A DNA stretch of 64,000 bases from Trochalopteron elliotii (Eukaryota > Chordata > Aves > Passeriformes > Leiothrichidae), in assembly GCA_024734555.1 (NCBI GenBank), contig JANPWX010000029.1, positions 1,495,072-1,559,071 of the forward strand. Reading direction: 5' to 3'. A model generated the notes under the pieces. It was not told the DNA's origin, searched no databases, and saw only the letters and a program-made list of their open reading frames with translations. Shown one piece after another: positions 1 to 12,900 of this stretch. A program made the position numbers and the translations under genes. Within the stretch, counting starts at the first letter, position 1. Every line of letters begins with the position of its first letter.

Positions 1-72
1 CCCATGGCAGGGGTGGAATGGGATGGGCTTTAAGGTCCCTTCCAACCCACACAGTTATAGGATTATAGAATC
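1..72 (+). mobile_element. CR1 LINE, 3' end (truncated by window edge)
   Basis: The stretch matches the typical avian CR1 3' end in sense orientation. It has a CCATGGCAGGGGTGGAA-like segment, then CTTTAAGGTCCCTTCCAACCC, then a decayed run of the terminal ATTCTATG-type octamer (TTATAGGATTATAGAAT). CR1 copies are usually 5'-truncated and lack target-site duplications, so the rest may lie outside the window or never have been inserted. This is the clearest evidence for an avian or other sauropsid source. Confidence 0.9.
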
Positions 73-1379
73 TTCAGGGACACCTATTCTTGTCGAAACT
101 GTGATGTAGGATTAGGCAGTGAAGATGGAAAGGAGGGAAGATATTTTTAGTTATTCCTGATATTAAGGTTGTAAGGTTTCTAACCCTGCCTACTGCACAA
201 ACACAGATCATTATATGTTTATGGCAAAATCAATCTTAAAGCGTCGAATTAAATTTGAAATTTGGACAGTATAGCATATCCTCAGCATGATTTTTACCCC
301 ATTTATTTAAAAATAACAGTATTGCTTCATTTTCTGACATAAAATGATGCAGGGAAATTACACACGATAAATAGTAACAGATTAGAAAGGGAGAAGGGAG
401 ATCTCTACTCTTCCACACTTTCCCTTCCTGCCTTCCTGTCAACCAAGATCAAACCTGCGCTGGAGAATAATTCAAATATTGGTGAATATCTTATCCTATA
501 ATAAATAAATGAATCAAAGTAACCACAAACATGTTGTAACCATCTGGTTTCAAATTCCAGTGGCCTGAGTATTTCTATTCTGTGTTCACGGTAGGTTTAG
601 ACAGCTGGTAGGGACAGACACCCCCAGTAAGACAGCACTGGAATCAATGGAATTACACTGCTTGGTAAGCTCAACAGCTCTGTTGGCCCAGGTCTCTTTC
701 ATCTCTGCAGAGCTGAGAATCCTGATATCTTCAGTTTAGTGTGTGCTGGCTGAGCCTTGCAGCAAAATACTCAGGATTTGCATCAGCAATCAGGAAACCC
801 CACAATTAGGGTAAAGCTCCATTGCCAGCTGTCTTCTGGGTTGTCACATACAGATGCAGCAAATAGCACACACTGGTTTTTACTGGGTGGTGTAAATGAG
901 CAGAAAGGCAGGCCAGGATTCATTGAAGCTATGGTAATTCTGTTCCCAAACTTACACTTTCCCAAAATTTTTATGCAAAACTTCAGCTATAGCTTCTTCC
1001 TCAATGAGCTCCAAAACCTAGGAATTAAAAGAAAGAAAAAATATCTCCCCCCAAAAAAAACCCAACTCCTTTAAGTCACAGTTGTGTGAGACTGACTGAT
1101 CTAAATGATCTTCCCTCCCTGGGGAAGTATCTCTTTCCTTAATTAAGAGTACAGCCACTTGTCTGATGTACTGGGATCTAGGAATTCTCTTGGACATGTC
1201 CATCAGCAGGATGAGGGAGACAGTGTGTCCGTATAATTCATTTGGGGTTTGCAAAGAGCAGCAATCACTTCTTAGATAATGCATAAAAAATCCCCTGTGA
1301 ATTATAAAAAACAGCAAATAACCAAGGATGCAATCATAACTATTATACAGAGTATATAGCACATGTTCTATATTAAATA
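73..1379. other. Unique non-coding DNA, no feature recognised
   Basis: This is AT-rich DNA without recognisable exon, repeat or RNA gene. An open stretch of 105 codons at 757-1074 (+) and one of 140 codons at 1018-1440 (-) are not convincing as genes. The second runs into the ATA-rich repeat at 1380 and its composition is driven by that repeat. Confidence 0.6.
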
Positions 1380-1456
1380 TATAGAATGCACATACATATA
1401 TGTACATATATACATACATATATGTATACAAAATACACATCTATATATAAAGTAGT
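1380..1456. repeat. Degenerate (CATATA/TATG) low-complexity tract
   Basis: The tract alternates purine and pyrimidine and is built from impure ACATATA and TATGTA units. It abuts the CR1 fragment that starts near 1457. Together with the TTTATA array beyond it, it sandwiches that fragment between simple repeats. Confidence 0.7.
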
Positions 1457-1503
1457 ATATAGAATCATAAAATATCGTGACTTGTAAGGGACCCACAAGG
1501 TGG
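1457..1503 (-). mobile_element. CR1 LINE 3' tail fragment, antisense
   Basis: The + strand reads TATAGAATCATAAAATATC followed by CTTGTAAGGGACCCACAAGG. This resembles the antisense CR1 tail seen widely in birds (AGAATCATAGAATATCCTGAGTTGGAAGGGACCCAC type). Only about 45 bp remain before a TTTATA microsatellite begins, so the fragment is cut short or was overtaken by repeat expansion. Confidence 0.75.
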
Positions 1504-1504
1504 A

Positions 1505-1628
1505 CATATTTATATTTATATTTATATTTATATTTATATTTATATTTATATTTATATTTATATTTATATTTATATTTATATTTATATTTATATTTATATT
1601 TATATATTTTTATTTTTATTTTTATATA
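1505..1628. repeat. (TTTATA)n hexanucleotide microsatellite
   Basis: About 16 nearly perfect TTTATA units run from about 1505 to 1604, followed by a degenerate TTTTTATTTTTA tail. On both strands the array yields artefactual open frames, with Tyr-Leu repeats on + and Lys-Tyr repeats on -. It lies directly beside the antisense CR1 remnant. Its length and purity suggest it is polymorphic. Confidence 0.95.
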
Positions 1629-2647
1629 TGAGGGGGTGTCTATATATATGTGTGTATAAAATCTTGGGCATTTGCTTTCACCATCAAATTGCTTCAAGGA
1701 TTTTGCAGGGTTCAGGGATGCAAGATTGGTCTGCCTGTTTGTTTCACAGAGAACAACTGTATGATATTGAAATGCCATTGGTGGAGCAGGCTTCAGTCAG
1801 ATACAGACAGGCCAAATTACCCTGGAATCAAGAAGTGCATTTCCCACTCCTCTGTGTTCATGTCATTGTTCATGTCAAGCAAAGTAGAAGTATGTATCAT
1901 GTCTCTCTGCATGAGTATGTAAATAAATTGGGAGATTCAGTCTGGTTGTTAGCTTGATATTTAGAGACAGAGAAATTGAAATTAATAATCTAATTAATTT
2001 AAGTGTCTTCAAAATACAGGTGAATTAACAACAGATTTGTCTCTTGCTTGAAAATATGTGGATTTTCCACTGTTAAAACTCCCTAAGGTGTGACTAAATT
2101 AACCTCAGATTTTAAGTTTCTAAAAAGCACTCTCTCAGCAGTGATGAGAACAGCTGAAATTTCACACAACCCCTACTCTTGCAAACCTTGGTCTAGAAAA
2201 AAGCAGAATAACTTTAGACAAGGAATTAATGACATTTGAGGTTTCTTTCAGCTTTTGTCTGTCTTGCCCATTTCCCCAGCCCCTCTCTGTCACCTCACTG
2301 AGAGCTGAGCTCAGAGATGATTGGGGTGTCAATTGGAGATCAAATTGCCACCCCTTTTGGATAATGCAGGTGGATTCCCTGCATCCCTCTTGGGCAGAAA
2401 GATTCGGTAGCCAAGTCTAACATCTCTCCAGGCCCTCCCAGACTCCCTGTGACTGCACTCTGACAACAAATCTATCCCAGAAATTCACTTGGTAGACAAA
2501 TGCCATGGCACAGCTCCTCTCTTATTTGCGTGGCTGGACACAGGCACCAAGGATGAGCTGTCCTTGGGGTCAGGTTGGGACAGCTGTCCCTGCTGTCCCC
2601 TCCTTGTGCCCACTCTGGGACTGTGTTGCTGCACTGCTCAGCAAAAG

Positions 2648-2687
2648 CTGTGTCACCAACCCTGTGTCACCAACCCTGTGCCACCAA
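2648..2687. repeat. 14-bp tandem repeat, about three copies
   Basis: The unit CTGTGTCACCAACC is present twice perfectly (2648-2661 and 2662-2675). A third copy, missing its last bases, has one T-to-C change (2676-2687). It lies in a GC-richer patch. No function is apparent. Confidence 0.9.
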
Positions 2688-3184
2688 GAGGCCCCAAACA
2701 CAGCCCCACACGAGCTCCTAGGACAGAAGTTAACTCCAGTCCTCGATCTCTGTTACTTTATTCTGTGTGAAGATAACTCACATCAAAGGAATGTTTTAGC
2801 TGTGCTTTATTCTGCACCATAGCTCAGACTCCTCACACTCCAGTGTTAGACCAGCTTACAAATGCCTGCTTTCTTTTCTAGTGCTTTTAGTAGAAAGGCA
2901 TAACTTCATACCAAGATTTCTAGTCACGGCAGGTTTTGTGTTCTCTGGTTTAAGGAAGAACTCTGAGGCTTGTTTCACATTCCTGAGAAGTAAAAGTAGC
3001 TTTTACATGAAGAAATAAAAATAAGCAAATCAAGAAATTACAGAAACTTTGAATCCAGGCCTGCAGAGCCTGTGTTTCAGATAACTAATTTTTAGGTACA
3101 ATTTTTTTGGCAACTCTGCAAGTTTTCAGCTTTGTGTGGAACGGGGGGCACACTGCTGTCTTAGGTGCCAGATCTGTAGGCTGC

Positions 3185-3345
3185 TAGTTACAGCTGAATA
3201 CTATTAATTGTTCTAGAATTGGGCACAGAAAAATTGTGCTTATTAAGTTAGAAACTAAAAAGAAAAAATCAAGAGCTGACTGTGCCAGCTGATTATCGTG
3301 TTAGAAGTACAATTTATGCTTATTAAGTGATTATTCCATAACATG
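3185..3345. other. Candidate conserved non-coding block with an internal repeat
   Basis: TGCTTATTAAGT occurs at about 3237-3248 and again at about 3317-3328, roughly 80 bp apart and in the same orientation. Each copy is preceded by an AATT-type sequence. Between them lies CTGATTATC. The homeodomain-like TTATTAAGT and GATTA words and the duplicated motif suggest a regulatory block, but conservation cannot be judged from one genome. Confidence 0.3.
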
Positions 3346-5060
3346 ATGATAACTGAAGGAAAATATGGGTAATTTTATTTTTCTGTTTATTTCACTCTTG
3401 GCAAAAATTATACAAGTGCAGAGGTTGAAGATTTTGAGTCAAATTTCTAATAAGCCATAACTGCTACTCACAGTGACATTTTTCCCCCACTGGGAATCAT
3501 GTCATGCATGTTTCCTTTTTTGAAGAAAAAAGTAGAAGGTTACAACAACTCCTTATGATTTTCTGCAAGTTACTATGCATTTATTATGATTGTGACACTG
3601 AAGTCTGTACTCTTTCTTGACATGAGAGGAAAAAATGTAAGTAAAATGTTGCTTTCATAAGTTTTAAAACCAGAATTCCCACAGCATTGCACAGTTAGGT
3701 CTTACATTAAGCATTTATGGCAGCTACAAATTCACAGCATGATTTTTGAGGCAGCAAAAAACCAGAATGAGTCCAATTGACAGTCAGAACAAAGGTTTGA
3801 AAATGTACAGCTTATGTACAGCTACTAATGCATTACATATTAGACCCTTAAAATAGAACTAAACTCAGTATCAACCCTTCATGGAGTTAATTATTAGTAA
3901 ATTAAGCCCTTCAATCATTCTGAATGTTGAAGAACACTCAATTATATATTGCTTGCTAATTGATGGCCAAAATCTGCCTTAATTTACACTCTGGAGTCAG
4001 TGACGTCCAAGAGGTTGTGGGCAGAGAAAGAGGGCAGAGCCTGGCCCTCTGAATAATGAATAAAGTAGAACAAAAGCAAAAAGCTCATTTGGAATGTCAG
4101 TGTGGACCTGCAGAGCCATGTGTACAGGAGTGCACACCTCCAGGAGCTCAGAGCTGTGCAGCAGTGTGACAGAGAGAGGAGGAAAACTCACTCCACTTCA
4201 GGGCCTTTCTTGAATAAAAATGATTTGTATGGATGTTCTGCAGTTTTGCTGTGAGCCTTGGGGAATGCCTTTGATGCACTTGATTAGGGAACAAGATCTC
4301 AACCTTGTAGACTCAGTAAGATCTTCACATGTTTAAATACAGATAATTAGTCTCAGTTCTCTCCCTTTTTTTCCTATTTTTTTTTAACTTTCATCCTCAT
4401 GATTTTAGTTTGAGTGGGTATTTTTTCCCCTTTCTTGCCCTATTCATTGATTACAAATATTTGTTTAAATGCCAGCACAGTGCCCTGTTCCTAATTTATT
4501 CAATATAAATGACCATGGCTAATTTCCATTTTGGAATAAAAGTTGATGCCTATTTTTAAAAGGGTTTTAATAGGGAGTAGAAAACTCCTTCACATCTCTC
4601 AATGCAGTGCAGTGGAGTGAAGTGCAGAGATGCCCAATGGAGCTCCAAGCATGCTGACATGGAAATATCCCACTGAGCTCAGGGGCAGCCTGGACAAGGT
4701 GGAAGGAGGTGTGTGATCACACAACCTGCACAAAGGATGGGCTTCTGCTGGGCTCCAGGCTTGCTGCCTGCACAGCAGGAGGAATTTGCTGTGCTGTGCT
4801 CAGTTCCATGGCACAGCTCCCAGGGGTGTGCTGTAAGCAAGGTGGGGAGGAGATCAGGGGGATGGCCAACAGGATGGATACAACCATTTCAAAAGTCTAG
4901 AAATGGTGAGATGAGCCCTGAGGTTCAGGATCTGATTATCTCTTGGAACCCTGGGTACTGAGAATTTCAGATTATCTGTGCTGACAGGCACTGACCCCCA
5001 AGCAAACACTGCATTTGACCTGAGGCCTTGGAGAAGGGTCCCAGAATTGAATAATAGAAC

Positions 5061-5478
5061 TGGGATTATGGGCGTGTAGTTTGAATAGAAGTGTGTAAAA
5101 TCACAGGGTGGAAAACTTAGAGTTTAAGGCTTTAGAATATAGTAATATACATAAAGCAAGATGGAAGTTTTAGGGTAGAGGCTGAGTCCCTCTTTTTCAC
5201 CTTTTTCTTCATGGTTTGGGTAGTATTTTGTAATTAGATAAGAGAAGTCCACATTGGGTGGTTGGTTATTGGGTTAAAAGTAAAAAATAATATAGATGTC
5301 ATTTCTTAATTAGATAATTTATTCTTAAAAGGCCTTGTAGAAAAAGAGATAGCAGCCATTTTTACCTGGATAAATTACAAGTGCTGTAGAACTCACCGTT
5401 TGTTAGACTGTAATATAAATAAGAATTAATAAACATCTAAATCCAAACACGAAATACCATCTCGAGCATTTAATCCCA
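5061..5478 (+). mobile_element. Solo LTR of an avian endogenous retrovirus
   Basis: The block begins TGGGATTA and ends TAATCCCA, a perfect 8-bp terminal inverted repeat with the TG...CA ends of a retroviral LTR. It is 418 bp long. A TATA box (TATAAATA, 5414-5421) precedes a polyadenylation signal (AATAAA, 5428-5433) by about 14 bp, with about 45 bp after the signal. That layout is typical of many avian ERV LTRs. The wording also resembles LTRs I recall from songbird genomes, although I cannot name the family. The flanking bases (AGAAC left, ACTCT right) show no clear target-site duplication, so it is either old or the ends have mutated. No retroviral genes lie beside it, so it is a solo LTR. 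Confidence 0.75.
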
Positions 5479-8400
5479 ACTCTGGCAAAAAGAAGATAAA
5501 TGCAACAATAATCCATCATGTTTTGGCCTACAGACTTATTTTATTTTGTAATTCTTTGCTGTCTTAAAAGATGGCATATTCTGCTGAATCAGCACATGAG
5601 TTTAGCCATGGAACTGGGTAAATAAGTGTGACTGAGCCATTTTTTTCTGTAATCATGGATGAAAGCTTGATTTTGAGCCTTATTGAACATAGTTTTGCTC
5701 TGATTATGCAGCTCTAAAGAGGCATTGGTCCAAGGTAAATGTTGGTCAAAGTGTATTCCATCATATCTGGAAAATATTCTGGTAGTTTTAATTCTCTCTC
5801 TGTTGGCAGAGTTATTATTGACTGATTCAATTTATTTAACTAAGGATTTACCCATTTTTTTATATCTGTAAATAAATTCCCTTTCTCAGACAGGTGTTGC
5901 AAAGACAATTCACCTGCTTATCTCATGGACTTCAAACCTAATGTGATATAAGCAGGATATTTTAGTCTGTTTGCTCTTTTCCAGTATGTGCCCATTCTGT
6001 GTATGGAAGGAAGAGGATCACAGATTCAGAAGTCTGGCATGCTGCTGTTTGAGAAACTCTTTATGAAGCCACGTGAGAATGATTTTGTAGGCATTGCACA
6101 CTCTGCTAATTCTATGTCAGGTCATAATACAATGAATGTAACAGGACTTCACTGTGTATATTTGTCCAGATTCCTGGTGCTGTTCTAGTGTTGAGGTGTC
6201 AAATGCACAGATCAGTGTGTTACCTTTAATCACTCTACTGTGGCACAGGCCAAAAGGAAACACACCCTTCCTCCCCCCAAAAACAAGGAAAACTGCTATT
6301 TGTGTTCTGCTCTGGTGCACCAGTTCAAAATGGCTTTCTGTCTCGCTCCACTGGTTTCTTGGAGGTGGGGATTGATCTGAGAATCTCTTGCATGATATGT
6401 TTGAAATATTTATCTGAGGTTGAACTGTCAGGTGGTGTCCAAGTCACTCATTACTAGGCAACAGAGGGAGGCTGTGCTGTCAGGGAGTTACCATTTTCAT
6501 AACACACAGCTCTGTGGATTTGTGTGCAGCGTGGTCTGTGCTTTAATGAACTTGCCAATGGGAGGAAATCATTGCAAGGTATTTGATTTAAAGGCTGAAA
6601 ATTGCAATCTGAAGGTAACAGTAAATGATACCCAAACAATGTCTGTAATACTCAGGGTCTTTTCTTTCTTATTTCTAGATCCACAATTGTTCTTGGTTTT
6701 TTTTTTTATTTTTCTTTTCTTCTTTTCCTCTTGCCTGAAGATTTTTAGTCTCTAAATATGTCAGTGACTGGCTTGCAACCCACTATAATTGGTACCTGGT
6801 AAATGACCTGTGTTTTGTTTCTTGATCTGAATCCTGCCTGATCTACCTGAGCTGAGTGAAACATGCCTTCAGGGTGCTGCAAAGTTTGCCATGATCAAAG
6901 AACTGAGGGCTTTTCTCATGGTGTACCCAGGCACCAATAAACACTTGTCTTACCTTCTACAAACTGTAAGTTCAGCTCTGCTGAAGATTATTAGTATGAA
7001 ATAAACCATGGGATTAAATCAGACATGTCATTTTTCCTGTTGTGTTCCTTCTCTTGTGCCAACATTATGCCATCATACCATGCTACAGTGATATATACAG
7101 CCAAGCATGAAAGGTTTCATTATATTTTAGATTCCAGGGCGTGACAGACATTTTTACATTATACAAACTACCTAAAATTGTAGTTCTTAAACGTTTTCAT
7201 TGTCTGAAAGGCAAATCTTGTAACTGTGGGATAGGAATGTTATCTTTAGGTCAAATTACTGTGTGCTGAAGCATGACCCAATTTTCAGTTTAATGTGAAT
7301 CCTATTTTTGGTTGTGCAAAAAAAATATAAGAAATACCCATTGACTGTGAGGTGCTTATTTCAGTTTTATTAAAGACTTGCTGATTGCAAGTTATGGGAT
7401 GCTATAAAATTGAAACTGCCTTATTTAAAAGCATTCTCTCTTGTGCAATGGGATAAAGGTTGATTTTGTAGCTGTGTAGATATTGTGTGAGGTTATTTAG
7501 ATAGTAGTTCTTCATCTGCAGATATTTTCTGTTCTTTCCCTTAAATAAAAGTCCTGACACTTTTACAATTCGACAATTAATCTTTAATTCTTCACCATAC
7601 CAATTAACTGCAAGCTATTAGAGAAACAATAAGCCATGAATCATCAGCTACAAGTAGCCAGAGTTTAACGGTCAAGAAATCGAGCATTTCTTAATCTTAT
7701 ATACCCTCAACATCAAAGTGAATAAATCTGAGGTTAAAAAGAAAGGCTGTCCATTCCCCACTGCTTTAGGGAACAACTTATTTCTTTCTCTCTTGTTCAT
7801 CTGCCAATACAACACAAAAAAAAAAAAAAGAAGGACCTGATTCTGTGATCCTTGATTTGTACAAGAAGCTTTTATTTCTATATCAGCCACACCAAGCAGA
7901 GTACAATATTAATAGACATTACCCACAGTACACAAAATTCATGAGAACAAACACCCTACTTCTGTAAACTTCAAGTTCTTTGGAGAGTCCTCTCAAAAAT
8001 GAATACCCCCTTTTTAAGGGTATTATGTGAGACAGTACAGCTATTCAATTAAGAGCCTTTGAATCCTTTAAAAGCTTGTATTCTACCTAACTAGGAACAT
8101 ATAAATATCTTCAGCTTTCACAGAGTTACCCCTCTGTCAGAAGTTAAGCTGGGGGTTCATGGATGTTGCTGGATCAGAGCCAGACCCTCCTGCATCTTGC
8201 AGAGCAAAGTTGTGAGATCAAAAGGCTGAAGATATGTCTGTGGTTAAGAATTGCATGAGCACTGGGCTGCTTCATCTTAAACCTTTTGAAAATGATTGGT
8301 TAGTGCAGTGCTTCCTAAATACTGTTAGCAGCTACAGAAGGGGCTGTAGAGAGAATAGTTCAGGTCATAATCAGAAATAAAACAGTTGTCACCTGCTAAA

Positions 8401-9705
8401 CATAATTGGAGGCTGGGCATTTCTGGAAAGCAAACTGTTTCTACAGCAAGGGGCTGCATTTCACACAGGGCAAATGCATCTGGGAGAGTTTCACTAATGG
8501 GGCGTCTGTGAGTCAGGATTTCTATACAGCCTTGCAGAGCATTTCACCCTAATAAGGATCCTGCAATAGAGCTGAATTTCAGATCACTGGGAATGCTCTG
8601 CCTGCTTGGAGCATTAAAATTCTGAGTGAAGCAGGCTCAGATTTGGATTTCTGCACCCGCTGACGAGATTGGTAAGCAGAGGTAGGCTGGAATATTCTGG
8701 AGAATATTTCTCTGTGGGAAAATACATCCTCTTTAAAAGTGACAGTCTGAAGGAGAAAGGAGTAAATGAAAAAGACTGTCTCAAACCTAAATTTGGAAAT
8801 ATTCTCAATTGCTAGAAGATATTGTACAAATGCTTTGAAGAAGCCTCACATTTGTCAAAATGATCCATTTTGTTGGTATTCGAGTATCTGATGGGAGGTG
8901 GCTTAATTCAGAGTAATTTCTTATTTCATAATCCATTCTTAATTTGCCTAATTGGCATATTTTACAGATGTCTGTGCAAACACTAACAAAATATTCAGTC
9001 CAACGTTGCAGTACAAGATTGAATTTAGTAGCTGGCATAGCCAAGGAACATCATCAAGTAGCATCCATCTAGATACTTCACATAGAAATGGTAAAACTTC
9101 TAATTCTATGTGGTTTATATATTTTTAGTTTTGATAGCAAGAGTTTCAGACAACTGTAGTGTTACTGCACCCGAGGCCAGTGCTGGTTCCTTACCATTAT
9201 TTTTCCTTTCTCAGCCATTTTTAGCGTAATTCTAGGAAATTCTGGTACTGTTTCCTTGCTCAGGTATTCCAGAAAAAAACCCCCACATTTAATCCAAAAC
9301 CCACAGGAATCAATAAAATTCTGCTATCATTCTTTTTTCCATGCAGTTTTGTGCCAATGGAATTTCCTCTATACCACCAAAGCTTCTAAAGCGTTTAAAT
9401 AAATTAAATAGAAGAATTAATCAAATTCTATTCTGTATCATTAGGAGTAATGAATAGCTAAAACTCCTACTCTGTTGGAAATGCAGAACTGTTTAATTCA
9501 AATTTCAGTATCAACAATGCTGATATAAGGGAAACAAGTTAAAAATGTTAAAGCACTTGTTAAGAATCATCATGTGATATAGTTGTACAAAGATAAAAGT
9601 AAATGTTGAGATACAATTTTATCTGCATTAAATTACTAATTTACTATCACATTAGACCTGAACCAGAATGAAAACATTTTCTTCTGATCAGAATGACTAC
9701 AATCA
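5479..9705. other. Unique non-coding DNA, no feature recognised
   Basis: The stretch is AT-rich with short poly-T or poly-A tracts near 6700 and 7817. No open stretch exceeds 111 codons (6420-6755, +), and its C-terminal part is encoded by a T-rich tract. I see no transposon ends, RNA gene or exon. Confidence 0.6.
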
Positions 9706-9780
9706 GTGCACAGGCCTGGAAGGGACCTGAAAAATTCTACTGGACCATCCATGACCTGAGGGTAGAGTGTCCTGTCTGAT
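9706..9780 (-). mobile_element. Probable CR1 LINE 3' fragment, antisense
   Basis: The + strand contains GGCCTGGAAGGGACCTGAAA, then TCTACTGGACCATCCATGACC. This follows the antisense CR1 3' pattern (GTTGGAAGGGACCT...ATCTAGTCCAACC) with many substitutions. The terminal octamer is not clear, so this is an old, degraded fragment. Confidence 0.55.
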
Positions 9781-12598
9781 ACTTCCTTTCAGTGAATTTT
9801 CCCATAATTGATATGTTTTCAAGAAGTCTATCAATTTGAAAGAACAAAGGCTATTTTTTTAATCAAGAAGCCTCAATGATCTATTTCTTCAACTTTCTGT
9901 GTGAATATCTGTAATCACTTACACTTCAAAACTAGTCAGTAGTTATTGGGAGGGAGTTTCTGTTTATTTAAAGTCAGAGGAACTTTGAAAGGAGTTGAAA
10001 AGAGGAGTGACAAGGTGGTGTGAAGGGTTTGAAGCAATCTGTATTTATAGGAATTCTTCTTTTGCAATGCAAATCCAGTGGGAAGGAGTGGGCTGTTGCT
10101 TTCATGTTTAGGGTACAGATTCTCACAGGCCAGTGATTTCTATAACCAGGAATTCAAGCAGCTCATACCATTGTTGATCTCTACTCCAACATTTCTAGTT
10201 CAGTACCCTGAGAACCTTGTCCATGCACAAGCCCACCCTATTCCACCACGAGCAGTCCCAAACCCAGCATGAACACAAAACAGGGCAGGGCACTATTCCT
10301 TTTCTTTCCCTGTCTGAATGGAACATGGTAGACTGTGGTTGGTATCAGTAGATAATGGAAAAGAGGCAAGAATAAATAATATAAAGGAGTACAGAAATAG
10401 TCAATATTGCTGTCGGTGTACTTTTAAATGCTGGAAGGATAATTTCCATAAAAATGGTGGAAAGGGAGGAGGAGGTGGAGAAATGAGTCCTTCAGGAGGT
10501 TGTGAGGACGTTGCAGAAGCACTCAAATGCCATTTGGAAACACACTGAGAACTGACCTGAGAACTTCCAGTCTTAGCTAAGAGATGTTACATTTTGTGTC
10601 AAAACAGCAAAAACCCTTTTCCATCTCACTTTAGGGGGAGCTGCCATCTAAACTACAAGTGATGGCACTGGCAGTCTTTTAATGGGGATTTATAGAATAA
10701 ATGAAGGGCACATAAAAGAGTACTACAGATTAATTTGGAGTTCCCAGCAGATTTCAAAATGCTGATTCCCTCATTTCAGTCCTTTGCCTTTCTGAGCAAT
10801 GGGCTTATTCTCTGTCGAAATGTGAAACTGAACTATTTTTTAAAATCTCAAATTGATATTTTATTTATCTGTAGTTTCACTTTTGTGTGGGAAAGTCGTA
10901 AAACAAACTCAAGTGAAAAACTTTCTGCTCTTTAAAATATATAATTATAAGAACTTTGTGTTCCATTTCTCCTGGAAGTTGAATAACAATAACACTCCTC
11001 TAAAAGCATTTACATTTGAAAGAACAGTCTTGAAATTTTGATGCCCATTTCATACTCCTTTACATCTCAAAGAACCCTGAATTTTAACTTAAAAGTCAAT
11101 TTTAATCAGAATCTCTTCCACCATTATCGTTATTGTTATTTTTCTTTTTATATATTTGAGGATAGTTATATATGTACATACGGTTCTTTCCTGCATGTAT
11201 AAAACAATTGAAATCTTGATATATTCTTTGCTGGCTTTTGGGTTTTTTTTTTTTTTTTGCTCTGAATTACAGTTTCATTTCTAAAAATTTTTACCAGATT
11301 TTTCACCTCTCCACTGCCCATAACAATCTGGACAGTATCTTCAAACTTTTTAAGGGGCAGAAACAGTATCCAGCTAGAGAATTACTCTGTGGCTTTTTTT
11401 TGGTGATTTTTTTATGTGTTTGTTTTTTGTTCTGATCATTTCTTCTTGTTTGCTATTTATGAAAACGTTTTTAAAGTTGCGTGGATTTTTTGGCTATTAT
11501 TTTTTGCATGGAAAGTCCGGCACTTTATTTAGGGAAAATAATTCTCTAACTCATACCTTTAACTAATACCCTTTTTGTGTGGTGAGGACCTTCATCTTAA
11601 CTCCCCAACTAATGCCATATTTGCACTGGTTTTTTTAATGATTACTGCATTTTATTGACAGAAAATACTGATTTACTGAATTGTTGACTCTGGGGTATTA
11701 CTTTGGTCTCAAAAGAATTTCTGTTGTTCAGTAGTGGGATTCAACATCTCGTAGTTATGTAGTAAGAAATTACATTTTTAAAATCAAATGCAATTGCACT
11801 TTTCATCAACACTGATGTTACAACTTTTAGGATTTTCTGAAGAGTGGTGATAGGTAGTTGGCCTGAGATGCACAGCTACCCACTGTTATTCAAGGAATAA
11901 AGATAAAAAAACTTTAGCCCATGTGTTTTGGAAATATACTTTTCTGGTTTAGTTAGAAGCTGATATGTAGTAATACTCTGACAGTTTCAAAAAAATTATG
12001 CCACCTTTCCTTCTCCTGGAGTTACACAAAGTGGGATTGTGCTTGCCACTAAATAAGCACTTACATATTCCCTACCTTCCAGACTACCAGAAATTCTAAT
12101 AATGTCATAGTAAATAGAGAAGAGTAATGCAAGTGTTTCCACATCATGGAAGCAAATAGGAAATTGGTCCCATGGGATGTTCTCCTGATCCAGTCAGACC
12201 AATCCAAGCTTTCAACATCTGAAATGCTGCATGTGGATAAAACATCGGATATTTAGCTAAAAAAAAAAAACCAAAACAAATAAAACCAACAAAAATGAAA
12301 AACCCTCAACAACCAAATGCAATGAACATGGTTGTATTTTCCGTGGCAGTTACTGCAGCAATGCCTGATTTAGTAAGTCCTATAGAATTAGGATTTAGCA
12401 ATATGGTTTGGCAAATACAGTATAATGCCATTTAAATCTCTCCCTTGTCTCCCCAGAATCATCTTGTTATAAAGTAGAACCATGAGTGGCATTACAAGGT
12501 AAATATCACCACATTCCATCAGCAGCTCCCCAAGCCTAAGCTCCAATATATGAACAAAGCTGAAAATGAAGAACTGGTTTTCAGTTCTGTTTAAAAAG
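9781..12598. other. Unique non-coding DNA, no feature recognised
   Basis: No gene or confident repeat is seen apart from simple tracts: poly-T around 11243-11258 and an A-rich run around 12260-12300. Open stretches here are 62-76 codons and unrecognisable. Confidence 0.6.
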
Positions 12599-12599
12599 C

Positions 12600-12900
12600 T
12601 GTGCTGGTTTTGGCTAGGGTACTTTGTTGCCAGCTGGGGTTAAACCACAACAAAAACAAACAAAATGAAAAAAGACCAAATAGAAAGGAATGTAAATGTG
12701 CAGTCAGAAGGGATTCTGTAGTTGTCATCCCTGGAACCAGCTGACTCCCACTGTGCCCCAGCATATATAAAGCTTTCTTGTTGCTGTCTTTCATTAAGTC
12801 CAGTTCACTGCCTTTTTTTTTCCTTCTGCCTTCTTCAGTGTTTTCTATGTTTATTTCTGTTATGCTGTTTGTAAAACAGCCCCTCAAATAGCTGAAGATG
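12600..12900 (+). mobile_element. LTR-like fragment (avian ERV), right end unclear
   Basis: It starts with TGTGCTGGTTTTGGCTAGGG, a common opening of avian interspersed LTR sequences, followed by CAGCTGGGGTTAAACCACAA. A TATA box (TATATAAA, 12764-12771) sits about 165 bp in. No AATAAA, CA end or target-site duplication is obvious, so the right boundary is a guess. An open stretch of 104 codons on the opposite strand (12591-12905) overlaps it and is probably an accident of the LTR sequence. Confidence 0.4.

Larger units (their letters stand above)
1629..5060. other. Unique non-coding DNA with a small minisatellite and one candidate conserved block
   Basis: No gene is recognised. The GC-richer patch at about 2480-2720 gives overlapping open frames on + but no family similarity. 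The other items I can support here are annotated separately: the 14-bp repeat at 2648 and the AT-rich block at 3185. Confidence 0.6.

Noticed and set aside
1368..1778. Open frames with Tyr-Leu or Lys-Tyr repeats on both strands
   Set aside because: They are translations of the TTTATA microsatellite.
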